The position numbers were made by a program, and so were the translations under genes. A stretch of 64,000 bases of DNA from an uncultured bacterium (lineage in GTDB: Bacteria > Atribacterota > Atribacteria > Atribacterales > Caldatribacteriaceae). The DNA lies in assembly GCA_937139415.1 (NCBI GenBank), contig CAKZPS010000011.1, forward strand, positions 39,656 to 103,655. The letters are read 5' to 3'. The first letter of the stretch is position 1, and the number at the start of each line of letters is the position of its first letter. The notes below the pieces were generated by a model. That model ran no database searches, was not told the DNA's origin, and saw only the letters and a list, made by a program, of their open reading frames with translations. Positions 8,755 to 18,010 of the stretch are shown piece by piece.

Positions 8755-10058
8755 GATATCATCTCCTCTTCTGGATTCTCCAAGACTTTCCATTGATCAA
8801 AGTTCAGCGGCTCCTCTAAGGTCTTGACCTTCACTCGAGAGGTAAGATGTTCCATAAGCTTTTGCATTTTCAAGCGTTCTTGTGTTTCCTCTATTTTATC
8901 ATTTCGTGTCAGAATTTCACGCACATCTTCTTTGGTTCGCCCTGAAATTTGAGCCAATCGCTCTAATTCCTTATCGAGATCTTCGTCGCTCGCTTCAATA
9001 GCATACTCTTTCGCATACTGCTGAAGGACAAAGAACTTTTTGAGTTCCCAATGTGCCACTTTACGTAGTTCCTTCTCTACCGTGGCGAAATCGGTGTTGG
9101 TCAACTCTAAGTACCGTTCCAGCGTCAAACCGTCTTTCTTCAACTGATCTTGAAATCCATCAATTTTGTGCCTGGTTTGAAGTTCTAAGAGCGGCGCAGG
9201 GATATGCACAGTAGAATGTTTACCCAAGGCTACTATGGCCTCTTTTTGAAACCTCTCCTCTACAAGATCGTTTGCTAAACGTTCCAAACTCTCACGAATT
9301 TTGTCCCTGAGTGTTTCTAATGAGTCAATATCACTCCCTAAATTGCGCAAAAATTCCTGATCGATCTGGGGGATTTCCTTCTCCATAAGGCCGGTCACTT
9401 GAAACTCAACCTCGGTGGCTTCTCCTTCCTGGTTGGTGAGGGCTACCTTTTTGCTCTCACCAACCTTCATTCCTAAAACTTCTCGAGCAATGGCGTTTTG
9501 CTCATCCTTTTCTTGCGCCAAAATGGTGTAGTTGCGGCCCTGAACGGTGAGTTTCACTAAGTCACCGCTAATAGCCACGCTCTCTTTTTCCTTCTCCTTC
9601 CAAGTACTTCGTGCTACCCGTAACCGTTCCAGCTCTCTTTCGATATCCGATTCTCTCACTTCCAAACGGTATTTCCGCGCTTCTAAGTCCTCGGGGTGCG
9701 GGAGAAGCACGGTTGGATTTTCAATGACTTGCAAACGAAAAACGAGAGGAGCGTCTTCGGCGATGTGGAGAATCTCCATCTCTGGTTCCCCGATAACTTC
9801 AATCTTTTCCTGTTCGAGAACCTCGCGGGTCACTTGAGGAATCAGGGTACGAGCCAAAGAATCTAAAATTGCTCCTTTCCCCAAATACGTCTTGAGGATA
9901 TTCCACGGCGCTCTTCCCTTTCGAAATCCCGGAATATTCACCCGACTACTCAGATCTCGATATGCATTTTTCAAGGCTTCCTGAACACGTTCCTCTTCTA
10001 CGGTAACCTCTAAAAGATACACGTGCTTTTCTTTTTCCTCTTTTTTGACCTCTACCAT
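8751..10058 (-). CDS. tig: Trigger factor
   Basis: A 435-residue ribosome-bound chaperone with peptidyl-prolyl isomerase module. The ribosome-binding signature GFRKGRAP is near residue 45, followed by a central FKBP-like part ([10 protein letters not shown] to [10 protein letters not shown]) and a long helical C-terminal chaperone domain ending in [18 protein letters not shown]. It is the first gene of a minus-strand run that continues with only tiny gaps or overlaps through clpP, clpX, valS and the HydS cassette to position 366. The upstream gap (10059-10191) contains the terminator of the GNAT gene. Confidence 0.96.
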   Translation of the reverse strand: MVEVKKEEKEKHVYLLEVTVEEERVQEALKNAYRDLSSRVNIPGFRKGRAPWNILKTYLGKGAILDSLARTLIPQVTREVLEQEKIEVIGEPEMEILHIAEDAPLVFRLQVIENPTVLLPHPEDLEARKYRLEVRESDIERELERLRVARSTWKEKEKESVAISGDLVKLTVQGRNYTILAQEKDEQNAIAREVLGMKVGESKKVALTNQEGEATEVEFQVTGLMEKEIPQIDQEFLRNLGSDIDSLETLRDKIRESLERLANDLVEERFQKEAIVALGKHSTVHIPAPLLELQTRHKIDGFQDQLKKDGLTLERYLELTNTDFATVEKELRKVAHWELKKFFVLQQYAKEYAIEASDEDLDKELERLAQISGRTKEDVREILTRNDKIEETQERLKMQKLMEHLTSRVKVKTLEEPLNFDQWKVLENPEEEMIS

Positions 10059-10086
10059 CCTTAGCCACCTTCCTCAGTAAACTGAC

Positions 10087-10120
10087 AAAAATATACCTCG
10101 ATGAATCCCATCGAGGTATA
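10087..10120 (-). terminator. Intrinsic terminator after GNAT gene
   Basis: A perfect 12-base-pair stem (arms 10092-10103 and 10109-10120, TATACCTCGATG with its complement) with a 5-base loop is followed on the minus strand by five T residues (10091-10087). It lies 70 bases past the GNAT stop and just before tig, so it insulates the tig operon. Confidence 0.85.
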
Positions 10121-10191
10121 GAGAGAATGCACCGGCATTTTTCTATTCGGGATCGAGAAAAGAATAGAGACTACCCACCAATGAGCTTATT

Positions 10192-10845
10192 TTATATTCC
10201 TCGTACCTTTCTGTCAAATGAACATTCAGGAGAAACGTTACCCTCCAAAAGATCCTTGACCATGCGATACAAATGGGTAGATCGTCCCCGAGAGAGGAGA
10301 GTTTTTTCTCCGGTTATTCGATAACCCAACCGCTCATAGAAACGAATTGCAAAGACGTTCTCCTTTTCTACATCTAAAGCAATCCATCGACAATCTTCTT
10401 TTCTTGCCTCGCTTTCCATAAAGGCAAGGAGCGTCTTCCCGAAGCCCTTTCTTTGATACTCCGGAGAGACGGCGAGGTTACTCAGGTAATAGGTAGCAGG
10501 ATGGTCTACTCTGGTTGCCCGACCCAAAGAAACCCAAAAAGAAAACGTGTTCATCATCTGCCACCCGAGGGAATACCCCAATAAGAGTCCCGTTCGTAAG
10601 CTCTCCTTTCTCCTTATCCCACTCCTATACCCCAGCGCCATTCCCACCTTCGTTTCCCCGAGGAGCACAAAGTAGGTGTGCTCAAAGCTCAAAAGAGTGT
10701 TTCTTCGAGAGAAAAGCAATCTCAAGGCCCGTTCTAATCTTCCCGTATCCTTTAAAAAAGATTTGAAAAACGACGCTGAAAGAAGAAAGAGGGGTACAAA
10801 ATCGTCTCCCTCTTCCCAGGACGCTCTCCGAACTACAGTATGCAA
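10192..10845 (-). CDS. GNAT-family N-acetyltransferase
   Basis: A 217-residue protein. The acetyl-CoA-binding motif A is clear: YYLSNLAVSPEYQRKGFGKTLLAFMESEA, and the C-terminal part IALDVEKENVFAIRFYERLGY is the standard GNAT motif B. The first 110 residues carry few recognisable motifs. A TTG at 10845 with AGAGGTG eight bases upstream is the likely start. The substrate cannot be inferred. It stands alone between the ABC exporter genes and a strong terminator. Confidence 0.85.
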   Translation of the reverse strand: MHTVVRRASWEEGDDFVPLFLLSASFFKSFLKDTGRLERALRLLFSRRNTLLSFEHTYFVLLGETKVGMALGYRSGIRRKESLRTGLLLGYSLGWQMMNTFSFWVSLGRATRVDHPATYYLSNLAVSPEYQRKGFGKTLLAFMESEARKEDCRWIALDVEKENVFAIRFYERLGYRITGEKTLLSRGRSTHLYRMVKDLLEGNVSPECSFDRKVRGI

Positions 10846-10894
10846 GGAATCACACCTCTTTGAACGGACAGGTCACAAGAACAGCTATTCATCC

Positions 10895-12787
10895 TCACTC
10901 TCCCTCAACGGATAGCGGGATACGTGGTAAAGACTCTCCCCCAAATTGACTCATATAGAGTCGATAATAAGAACCCTTCTTCTGCAATAATTCCTCATGA
11001 GTCCCTCGTTCAATAACTTTGCCCTCTTGGATTACCAAGATCATATCAGCATGGCGAATAGTACTCAAACGATGGGCAATGACTAAACTGGTACGACCAC
11101 TCATGAGACGACGCATGGCCGATTGAATATACTTTTCAGTTCGAATGTCCACATTGCTTGTCGCTTCGTCAAGAATGAGAATCGCAGGATCAGCGAGAAT
11201 AGCTCGGGCAATGGCAAGAAGCTGCCTCTGTCCCTGACTCAGATTTTTCCCTCCGTCAAAAAGGAACGTATCATATCCCTCGGGTAGTTTGAGGATAAAT
11301 GATTCCGCATGAGCGAGTCGTGCTGCTTCTTCAACTTCTTCGTCAGTCGCGGAAAGGCGCCCGTAACGTATGTTCTCTCGTATCGATTCCGAAAAAAGAT
11401 ACGTATCTTGGAGTACTATCCCCAATAACGACCGAAGAATATCTCTTTTAATCGTTCTTATATCCTTTCCGTCTATGAGAATAGTGCCACTATCGATATC
11501 GTAAAACCTGGTTAAAAGATTAACAATGGTGGTTTTACCCGCCCCGGTCGGTCCTACCAAAGCCACCATTTGACCGGGTTGAACATGGAAGCTCACGTTT
11601 TCAAGTACTGGCACGCCTTCCCGATAAGAAAAGGAAACATTTCTGAATTCCACCTCTCCGCGAAGACGCTCAGGCTCTTCAGCGTCGGGGGGATCGGGAG
11701 GTTCGGGAGGTTCATCCAAAATTTGGAAGATCCTCTCTGCACTGGCAATAGCCGACTGTAACATATTCAAATTGGTAGCTAACTCGCTGAGTGGACGAGA
11801 AAACTGTCTTGAATAGGTGATGAAGCTGGCTATGGTTCCTACCGTGATCACTTTCTGAATAGCGAGCCATCCTCCAAATCCTCCAACCAGGGCGAAACTC
11901 GCATTGTTGAGGGTATTCATGAGCGGTCCAACTATTCCAGAGTAAATTTGTGCTCTGATACTTGTATCTCGCAAGCGTTCATTCACCACATGAAACTTCT
12001 CTCTCTCCTTTTCTTCTCGAGAAAAGATTTTCACCACTTTGAGGCCGGAAATATTTTCTTCTACCAAGCCATTGAGTTCGCCCAAAATGGTTTGATTTTC
12101 TGAGAAATATTTGCGGGTTTGACGGGAGACCGCTTGAGTACACAAAAAGGTCAAAGGAGTCACAATCATGCTTATCCCGGTGAGCACAGGACTCAACCAT
12201 AGCATGACTATCACTGTGCCAATGAGAGTAATAAGGCTTGAAAAAATCTGCGTTACACCCATACTGAGGGAATTACTGATATTATCGAGATCATTGGTGA
12301 CTCGACTCATCAGATCCCCATGAAGTATACCATCAAAAAAACGTACCGGAAGATTCTGAAGGGCGTCAAACGCCTCTTTCCTCATTTCGAAAATGATTTT
12401 TTGAACCGTCTTCGCAGTGAGGCGACCCTGTAACCAAAGGAGGAGAGAATTGCCAAGATAGAGAACGACCATAAAGATAACCAAAGAAGAGAGACCCGGG
12501 AAATTTTTGGGAATGATAAAATTATCGATGGCCTTTCCGATGAGATAAGGACCCACCAACGCCGAAAGAGAAGTGATCATGACTAAGACAAATATAGTCG
12601 CAAGATGCAAAGTATGACTTCTAAAGTATTTCCACAACTTCCTCACGGTGTTAACGGTATTTCGAGGTTTTATCGGGGAACCAAGAAAAGCGTGACCCAT
12701 GGGTCCAGGTCCGAGAGGCAATCCCCCTGGACCTCTGTGCAAACCAGAATACGGTGAAGCATCTCTCTCTCCTCTACCGTGAGGCAT
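10895..12787 (-). CDS. ABC exporter half-transporter with canonical ATP site
   Basis: Type IV (exporter-fold) ABC half-transporter of about 630 residues. A glycine/proline-rich cytoplasmic N-terminus precedes six membrane helices, then an ATPase domain with Walker A GPTGAGKT, Q-loop VLQDTYLFSES, signature LSQGQ, Walker B plus catalytic Glu ILDEATS and switch His in IAHRLST. It overlaps the partner gene by about 14 bases. The partner has Asp instead of the catalytic Glu, so the two probably form an asymmetric heterodimer like TM287/288 or BmrCD. The start is uncertain: ATG 12787 or GTG 12796. Likely exports lipophilic drugs or lipids. Confidence 0.93.
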   Translation of the reverse strand: MPHGRGERDASPYSGLHRGPGGLPLGPGPMGHAFLGSPIKPRNTVNTVRKLWKYFRSHTLHLATIFVLVMITSLSALVGPYLIGKAIDNFIIPKNFPGLSSLVIFMVVLYLGNSLLLWLQGRLTAKTVQKIIFEMRKEAFDALQNLPVRFFDGILHGDLMSRVTNDLDNISNSLSMGVTQIFSSLITLIGTVIVMLWLSPVLTGISMIVTPLTFLCTQAVSRQTRKYFSENQTILGELNGLVEENISGLKVVKIFSREEKEREKFHVVNERLRDTSIRAQIYSGIVGPLMNTLNNASFALVGGFGGWLAIQKVITVGTIASFITYSRQFSRPLSELATNLNMLQSAIASAERIFQILDEPPEPPDPPDAEEPERLRGEVEFRNVSFSYREGVPVLENVSFHVQPGQMVALVGPTGAGKTTIVNLLTRFYDIDSGTILIDGKDIRTIKRDILRSLLGIVLQDTYLFSESIRENIRYGRLSATDEEVEEAARLAHAESFILKLPEGYDTFLFDGGKNLSQGQRQLLAIARAILADPAILILDEATSNVDIRTEKYIQSAMRRLMSGRTSLVIAHRLSTIRHADMILVIQEGKVIERGTHEELLQKKGSYYRLYMSQFGGESLPRIPLSVEGE

Positions 12788-14513
12788 AGTGAGCACTCTC
12801 CTCCCCTACCTGAAGCTTGTACATTTCCTGATAAATGGCACAGCTTTCTAAAAGTTCGGGATGACTCCCTTGGGCAACCAATTCCCCCGCATCGAGTATC
12901 AAGATTTTATCCGCATTCATAACCGTACTCACCCTTTGCGCAATCATAAAAATCGTACCTCGATACACGCGCCTCATTTCCCTCAGAATACGTTGTTCGG
13001 TAGCCACGTCAACCGCACTCGTACTATCATCGAGAATTAAAATGGTCGGCTTTCTTACCAATGCTCTGGCAAGAGCAATTCTCTGTTTCTGTCCTCCAGA
13101 GAGATCGACCCCCCGTTGTCCGATAAGAGTATGGTATCCGCAAGGCAAGGTAAGGATAAAATCATGGATCTGGGCAACTCGAGCTGCCTCTACAACTTCT
13201 TCTTCCGACGCAGCATCGTTTCCCCAGCGAATATTGTCCTCTATGGTGCCAGAAAATAAGAGTGGCTCTTGGGGCACCATACCAATCGCAGACCGCAAGG
13301 TGTGAAGATCGAGAGTACGAACATCCCGTCCGTCCACGAGCACTCGACCTTGGGTAACATCGTAGAGACGAGGGATAAGATGAACCAGAGTTGACTTTCC
13401 CGAACCGGTTGCTCCTAATATTGCCACCATTTCTCCAGGATGAACCACAAAAGATACATTTTTGAGGGCAAGATCTTTTCCTGATCCATGGTAACGAAAA
13501 GAGACCCGTTCAAAAACAACTTCACCTCTCACGATGCTTGTTTGATCAGGGTTTTCAGGATTCTCGACACTAACGGTAGTTTCAAGAATTTCATTGACCC
13601 GGCCTGCCGAAGCACCGGCTCTACTCATAAACATGAGAATACTTCCAATCATCATTAAAGAGAACATAATTTGTGTTAAATAGGTAATAAAAGCCATGAT
13701 TTCCCCAACCTGCATGCCATCCCGAGCCACGAGCAAACCACCAAACCAGAGTACGGTAACCACGCTGAGGTTCATCACCAAAGTGAGAAAAGATATGAGC
13801 GTCATCATCGGTAGAAGGGCTCGAACAGTACTGTCCATGAGTTCTTCATTAGAAGAAGCGAATCGCTTCCTCTCTTTCGCGGAGCGCACAAAGGCTTTTA
13901 CCACCCGCACCCCGGCCAGGTTTTCTCTGAGTATCGTATTCACCTTGTCTATCTTTTGTTGTACCAAGACAAAGAGAGGGAATCCTCTCTTCATGAGATA
14001 GAAAAACACTCCTACCTGTACAGGAATGGTAATCATGAGTAAAGAAGATAATTTCCCATTGATAGATATGGCCATAATGATTCCACCGATAAAGAGAAGT
14101 GGTGCTCTTACCACGATTCTCAAGGTCATCAACACTAAGTGTTGGAGCTGGGTAATATCGTTCGTAATTCGAGTAATGAGGGTTGAAGGCTTAAAAGCAT
14201 CCACGTTAGCAAGAGAGAAAGATTGCGCCTTTTGAAATACTGCGCTCCGCAGATCCGTTCCGAAGCCCTGGCTTGCGATACTGGCGGCTATGGTACATCC
14301 AACCCCTCCCATCATCCCCAAAAGAGCTACTCCTACCATCAAGACTCCCGTTTTCCCGACGAGCTCTATATCTCCCCGGACAATACCTTGATCCACAATC
14401 CGGGCTAAGAGGGTAGGTTGGGTCAGATCACAGATTACTTCTCCCACCATAAGAAGCGGTGCCAAAATGACCATTTTCCAATAAGGCTTAAGGTACACGA
14501 AGAGTTTCCTCAT
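12774..14513 (-). CDS. ABC exporter half-transporter with degenerate ATP site
   Basis: A 579-residue ABC exporter half: six transmembrane helices (about residues 15-300) and an ATPase domain with Walker A GATGSGKST, Q-loop VPQEPLLFSGT, signature LSGGQKQR and Walker B ILDDSTS. The residue after the Walker B Asp is Asp, not the catalytic Glu, and the switch position reads IAQRVST with Gln in place of His. Both changes mark the degenerate nucleotide site of heterodimeric exporters. It lies 26 bases downstream of marR and directly upstream of the canonical half, so all three are one operon. Confidence 0.93.
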   Translation of the reverse strand: MRKLFVYLKPYWKMVILAPLLMVGEVICDLTQPTLLARIVDQGIVRGDIELVGKTGVLMVGVALLGMMGGVGCTIAASIASQGFGTDLRSAVFQKAQSFSLANVDAFKPSTLITRITNDITQLQHLVLMTLRIVVRAPLLFIGGIIMAISINGKLSSLLMITIPVQVGVFFYLMKRGFPLFVLVQQKIDKVNTILRENLAGVRVVKAFVRSAKERKRFASSNEELMDSTVRALLPMMTLISFLTLVMNLSVVTVLWFGGLLVARDGMQVGEIMAFITYLTQIMFSLMMIGSILMFMSRAGASAGRVNEILETTVSVENPENPDQTSIVRGEVVFERVSFRYHGSGKDLALKNVSFVVHPGEMVAILGATGSGKSTLVHLIPRLYDVTQGRVLVDGRDVRTLDLHTLRSAIGMVPQEPLLFSGTIEDNIRWGNDAASEEEVVEAARVAQIHDFILTLPCGYHTLIGQRGVDLSGGQKQRIALARALVRKPTILILDDSTSAVDVATEQRILREMRRVYRGTIFMIAQRVSTVMNADKILILDAGELVAQGSHPELLESCAIYQEMYKLQVGEESAHYASR

Positions 14514-14539
14514 TTGATCCTCCAGAAATATTTTGATAG

Positions 14540-14995
14540 CTAATAACTTTCTCCAGTTTTCTCGTTGACACCTTTGAGATTATCTCGAATTTGAATGAAA
14601 AATCTTCGTAAGAGAACCCTTTCTTCAAGGGTAAACCCGGCAAAACATTCCTCTTCCAAGATTTTGGTTACCTTTTCTATACTTTCCTTGATATTTCGCC
14701 CCTTCTCGGTGAGATAGACTCGAGAGATACGCATATCCTCCAAATCTGGTTCTCGTTTTACCAATCCGGCACGTTCCATCCGTCTTATGATTGCTGTTAC
14801 CGTAGGTGGTTTGAGCTTCAAATGGTCGGCGATCTCCTTTTGGGTTAAACCATCTTGTCCCCACAATATGGCCAAAACCGGAGGTTGACCCTTATGAATT
14901 CCAATGGTGCTGAGGAGATAATGATGTCTAATGAAGTGTTGTCGTATTACCTGCCACAACAAAGCATGCAAGGAACTCTCTTCCTTCCCCAACAT
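14540..14995 (-). CDS. MarR-family transcriptional regulator
   Basis: A 151-residue winged-helix regulator: dimer helices, then the recognition region GLTQKEIADHLKLKPPTVTAIIRRMERAGLV with wing REPDLEDMRISRVYLT. GGAGG at 15005-15001 is spaced five bases from ATG 14995, a better start than the in-frame ATG at 15007 that overlaps the SD. It heads the exporter operon and most likely represses itself and the transporter, with release by a transported compound. The palindrome at 15006-15025 overlapping the promoter supports autoregulation. Confidence 0.92.
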   Translation of the reverse strand: MLGKEESSLHALLWQVIRQHFIRHHYLLSTIGIHKGQPPVLAILWGQDGLTQKEIADHLKLKPPTVTAIIRRMERAGLVKREPDLEDMRISRVYLTEKGRNIKESIEKVTKILEEECFAGFTLEERVLLRRFFIQIRDNLKGVNEKTGESY

Positions 14996-15005
14996 ATCAT
15001 CCTCC

Positions 15006-15051
15006 ATTTAGTTAGATAGCTAAATATTAGCAGAAAAGGCGTGCATGTCAA
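15006..15051 (-). promoter_or_regulatory. marR-exporter promoter with overlapping MarR operator
   Basis: On the minus strand, TTGACA (15051-15046) and TAATAT (15029-15024) are 16 bases apart, a strong sigma-70-type promoter. The inverted repeat ATTTAG-N8-CTAAAT at 15006-15025 overlaps the -10 end and the expected start site near 15017. That placement is typical for a MarR autorepressor. Confidence 0.75.
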
Positions 15052-15190
15052 GCATCTCGGACAATGATTCTCCATTCACTTCGAACAACCAATGATGCCC
15101 GATGCATCAAATGAAGCTTTGCTCAGAAAAGATTTATTTACCAAGTCAATGGAGAAATATTACAATAGATAGAAAAAACAAGGTGGTGCT

Positions 15191-16180
15191 ATGCCGGCAA
15201 ACTTACCGCCCCAGTACTTTGTGGTAGAAGAGAAATACCAAAAAGCCAAGACCCCGGAGGAAAAACTGGAAGCTTTGGAAGAAATGTTAGCGGTAATTCC
15301 CAAACACAAGGGAACAGAAAAACTGCAAGCCGAAATCAAGCAAAAAATCTCCAAACTCAGAAAGGCCGCACAAGAGAGGACAAAACGGGGGAAAACCTTT
15401 GATCCATTTCTGATCGAAAAAAGCGGGGCCGCGCAGGTTTTGGTCATCGGTTCTCCCAATAGCGGAAAATCAACCTTCCTCCACGTTTTTACTCATGCTC
15501 GACCCGAGGTCGCGGAATACCCTTTTACCACTTTCTACTCCACTCCCGGAATGATGCCTTACGAAGACATTCAAATTCAACTCCTCGATACGCCCCCGAT
15601 AGCTGAGCGCGAAATAGAAGGAAATTTTATCAACGCTCTGCGTCGTGCCGATGGAGTTCTCTTCCTCCTTGATGCCAAGAGCGAAAAACTCCTTGACGAG
15701 CTTGAAACCATTCTTGAAGCTCTTAGAAAGGGGAAAATCGAGGTTGACCGGAGAAAGACTGCCATTTCCGAGAACTGGTGCTTCTTGCCCGCTATGGTTC
15801 TCATCAACAAGATGGAAAGAGAAGAACACCGGGAAATCGTCTCCCTCGTTCGAGAATTGTTTGGCGAAGAGTTTCCCGTAGAGGGAATTTCTCTCCATCA
15901 CCTAAGCGAAGAAGAGAAAAGGGAACTCAAGCAGAAAATTTTTGCCATGGTCGGTATCGTGAGGGTCTATAGTAAACCTCCGGGAAAGCCTCCTGATTTC
16001 TCTCGCCCCTTTATTCTCAAAAGGGGGGCTACAGTCCGAGACTTGGCCGAACACATTCACCATGATCTCTTGAAAAATCTCAAGGGAGCACGAGTGTGGG
16101 GTTCAGCCCGTTTTGAGGGACAATTGGTTCCTCCAGAATACCTTCTGTCGGATAGAGATGTGGTCGAAATCAGAACTTAA
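15191..16180 (+). CDS. DRG/Obg-like GTPase with C-terminal TGS domain
   Basis: A 329-residue protein: an N-terminal charged helical region (1-75, coiled-coil-like), a G domain with G1 GSPNSGKS (87-94), switch I PFTT (111-114), G3 DTPP (133-136) and a G4-like NKME (206-209), then a TGS domain (about 256-329) starting RVYSKPPGKPPDF. This architecture is the DRG branch of the Obg superfamily, which binds ribosomes or RNA. G3 lacks the usual Gly (DTPG) and G4 lacks the guanine-reading Asp (NKxD), so nucleotide specificity may be altered. SD-like AAGGTGG lies upstream. It ends with a stop-stop overlap with the convergent radical SAM gene. Confidence 0.88.
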   Translation: MPANLPPQYFVVEEKYQKAKTPEEKLEALEEMLAVIPKHKGTEKLQAEIKQKISKLRKAAQERTKRGKTFDPFLIEKSGAAQVLVIGSPNSGKSTFLHVFTHARPEVAEYPFTTFYSTPGMMPYEDIQIQLLDTPPIAEREIEGNFINALRRADGVLFLLDAKSEKLLDELETILEALRKGKIEVDRRKTAISENWCFLPAMVLINKMEREEHREIVSLVRELFGEEFPVEGISLHHLSEEEKRELKQKIFAMVGIVRVYSKPPGKPPDFSRPFILKRGATVRDLAEHIHHDLLKNLKGARVWGSARFEGQLVPPEYLLSDRDVVEIRT

Positions 16181-17175
16181 AGAGCCAAAAAACATTGGAC
16201 ATCTTCGGCAAAGGGGTCACGAGAGAGAGCGTAGGTTAAAGCCCGACAGCCAAAACAACCGGCTACTTGGCAACGACTACACCTTCCCTGGAGACGATCT
16301 CTTCGCAAGAGGGAAACGAGGAAGGGATGATTCTCAATACTCGGCCACAATCCTTCCTTGAGGATATTCCCCAAAGGATAGACAAAACGACGGCACGGAA
16401 GGAGCATCCCATCGGGCATGATACAGAAGGCTTCCCCAAGATTACACCGTGCTCCCCACAAGGTGATTCGAGGAGTGAGTTCAAAAAGAAAGGCTTTATA
16501 GGGAAGTAAATCTTCGGGAGTAACCTCAATCTTACTCCAGTCGATGATCATTTGCACGAGTTTTTTCCACTCCAGTGCCCCCAAGGTTTCCACACTCATC
16601 TGCCGTCCCCTTCCCTCGGGAATGAAACGTTCGATCATCACTCCATCCAGGCCTAACTCTTGTGCCCAATCGAGAAGCTGAGGAATTTCCTCAAAATTCC
16701 CCCGGTGAGCGGTGAACATGAAAAGAAGCTTTTTCCTCGTCAATTTTCGCGTCATACGCACTCGCTCCACTACTTTGTGAAATACCCCTTTCCCTCGGAT
16801 ACAATCGTTGGTCGAGGCGTTTGCGCCCTCAAGCGAAACCTTGAGGGCCTCGAGCTTGGTGTAGTTATCGAGAGTATGCAACAACGGTTCGTTGAGCAAG
16901 AGACCATTGGTGATGATGGTCACCTTTTGAACCTGCGCGGCTTGCTCCAAAAGATCGAGGAGGGAGAAAAGGACTTCACCCAAAAGAAAAGGCTCTCCTC
17001 CGGTGAGGTTCAGGGTAGTCATAATCTCTCTTGCCCCTAACTCGGCAAGGAGACGGTGGGCAACGGAGAAGATGGTCTCCGGTTCGCTACCATCTTCGAA
17101 TTCATCCTGGTAGCAGTGGAGACAACGGAGATTGCAATGATTGGTGAGGTGCCATTGAAAATCGAGCGTATGCAC
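16177..17175 (-). CDS. Radical SAM/SPASM-like protein
   Basis: A 332-residue radical SAM enzyme. The cluster motif is CNLRCLHC (Cys14, 18, 21), followed by NLTGGEPFLL for SAM binding. The C-terminal part has a SPASM-like signature: CNLGEAFCIMPDGMLLPC, GNILKEGLW and a final Cys-rich segment (CSRCQVAGCFGC, then VQC). Such proteins modify peptides or cofactors. GTG at 17175 directly follows the permease stop at 17176, so it is probably the last gene of the sugar ABC operon. No precursor peptide gene is evident nearby; substrate unknown. Confidence 0.85.
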   Translation of the reverse strand: MHTLDFQWHLTNHCNLRCLHCYQDEFEDGSEPETIFSVAHRLLAELGAREIMTTLNLTGGEPFLLGEVLFSLLDLLEQAAQVQKVTIITNGLLLNEPLLHTLDNYTKLEALKVSLEGANASTNDCIRGKGVFHKVVERVRMTRKLTRKKLLFMFTAHRGNFEEIPQLLDWAQELGLDGVMIERFIPEGRGRQMSVETLGALEWKKLVQMIIDWSKIEVTPEDLLPYKAFLFELTPRITLWGARCNLGEAFCIMPDGMLLPCRRFVYPLGNILKEGLWPSIENHPFLVSLLRRDRLQGRCSRCQVAGCFGCRALTYALSRDPFAEDVQCFLAL

Positions 17176-18009
17176 TTACCCTTTTACCGCTCCTCCTGCC
17201 AATCCCTGGACCAATTCGCGTTCGATGAACATGAAAAGAATGACTACCGGAATGAGAGCTAAGATGGCTGCTGCCATAAGGTACTGCCACTGGACCGTCC
17301 ACCGACCGATGAAATTGTATAATCCCAAGGTGAGAGGTCTTTTATCCATAGAGGTAATGAAGGTCAAAGCGAACATGAATTCATTCCACGCAGAGATAAA
17401 GGTGTAAATAACCGTGGTTACCACTCCCGGCATAGCCACCGGTAGGAGAACACGAACAACAGACTGGAGGCGCGAACATCCATCGATCAGCGCCGCTTCT
17501 TCAATTTCCTTGGGAATACCTCGGAAATATCCGCTCAAAAGCCATATCGCAAAGGTAAGGGTAAAAACACTGTTCGTGAGTACAAGGGAAAGGAGGGTAT
17601 CTAATAAACCCAGGAGAGCGACAATTTTAAAGAGAGAAATAACGACAATGATGGGAGAAAACATCTGTACCACTAAAAACAAATACATGATAAAGCTCTT
17701 TGCTCGAAATCGTAACCGCGCCACGGCGTAGGCCGCAGGGATACAAAGCACCATGTTTAAAAAGGTAGTCCCCAAAGAAATGATAAAGCTATTCTTAAAG
17801 TAAGCACCCAAGGGGTATTTGCCCCAAATATCGGAGAAATTAGCCCATCGCCACTCTCGCGGTATCCAGTGAGGAGGGTTAGCATAGACTTCACTCACCG
17901 GTTTCAAAGCGGTGGAAACCATAACAAAAAAAGGGAAGAGGAGAATAAGAAGGATAAAGACCGTAAGTGGATAGACGAAATACAAGCTCTTTCTTTCTCG
18001 TTCTTTCAC
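17176..18009 (-). CDS. Carbohydrate ABC transporter permease (MalG type)
   Basis: A 277-residue inner-membrane permease with about six helices. The EAA loop that docks the ATPase is visible as EEAALIDGCSRLQSVVRVLLP. It pairs with the MalF-type gene one base upstream and the binding protein at 18959. The cognate ATPase is not encoded here; carbohydrate importers often share one MsmK/UgpC-like ATPase encoded elsewhere. Substrate probably a mono- or oligosaccharide. Confidence 0.92.
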   Translation of the reverse strand: MKERERKSLYFVYPLTVFILLILLFPFFVMVSTALKPVSEVYANPPHWIPREWRWANFSDIWGKYPLGAYFKNSFIISLGTTFLNMVLCIPAAYAVARLRFRAKSFIMYLFLVVQMFSPIIVVISLFKIVALLGLLDTLLSLVLTNSVFTLTFAIWLLSGYFRGIPKEIEEAALIDGCSRLQSVVRVLLPVAMPGVVTTVIYTFISAWNEFMFALTFITSMDKRPLTLGLYNFIGRWTVQWQYLMAAAILALIPVVILFMFIERELVQGLAGGAVKG

Positions 18010-18010
18010 T

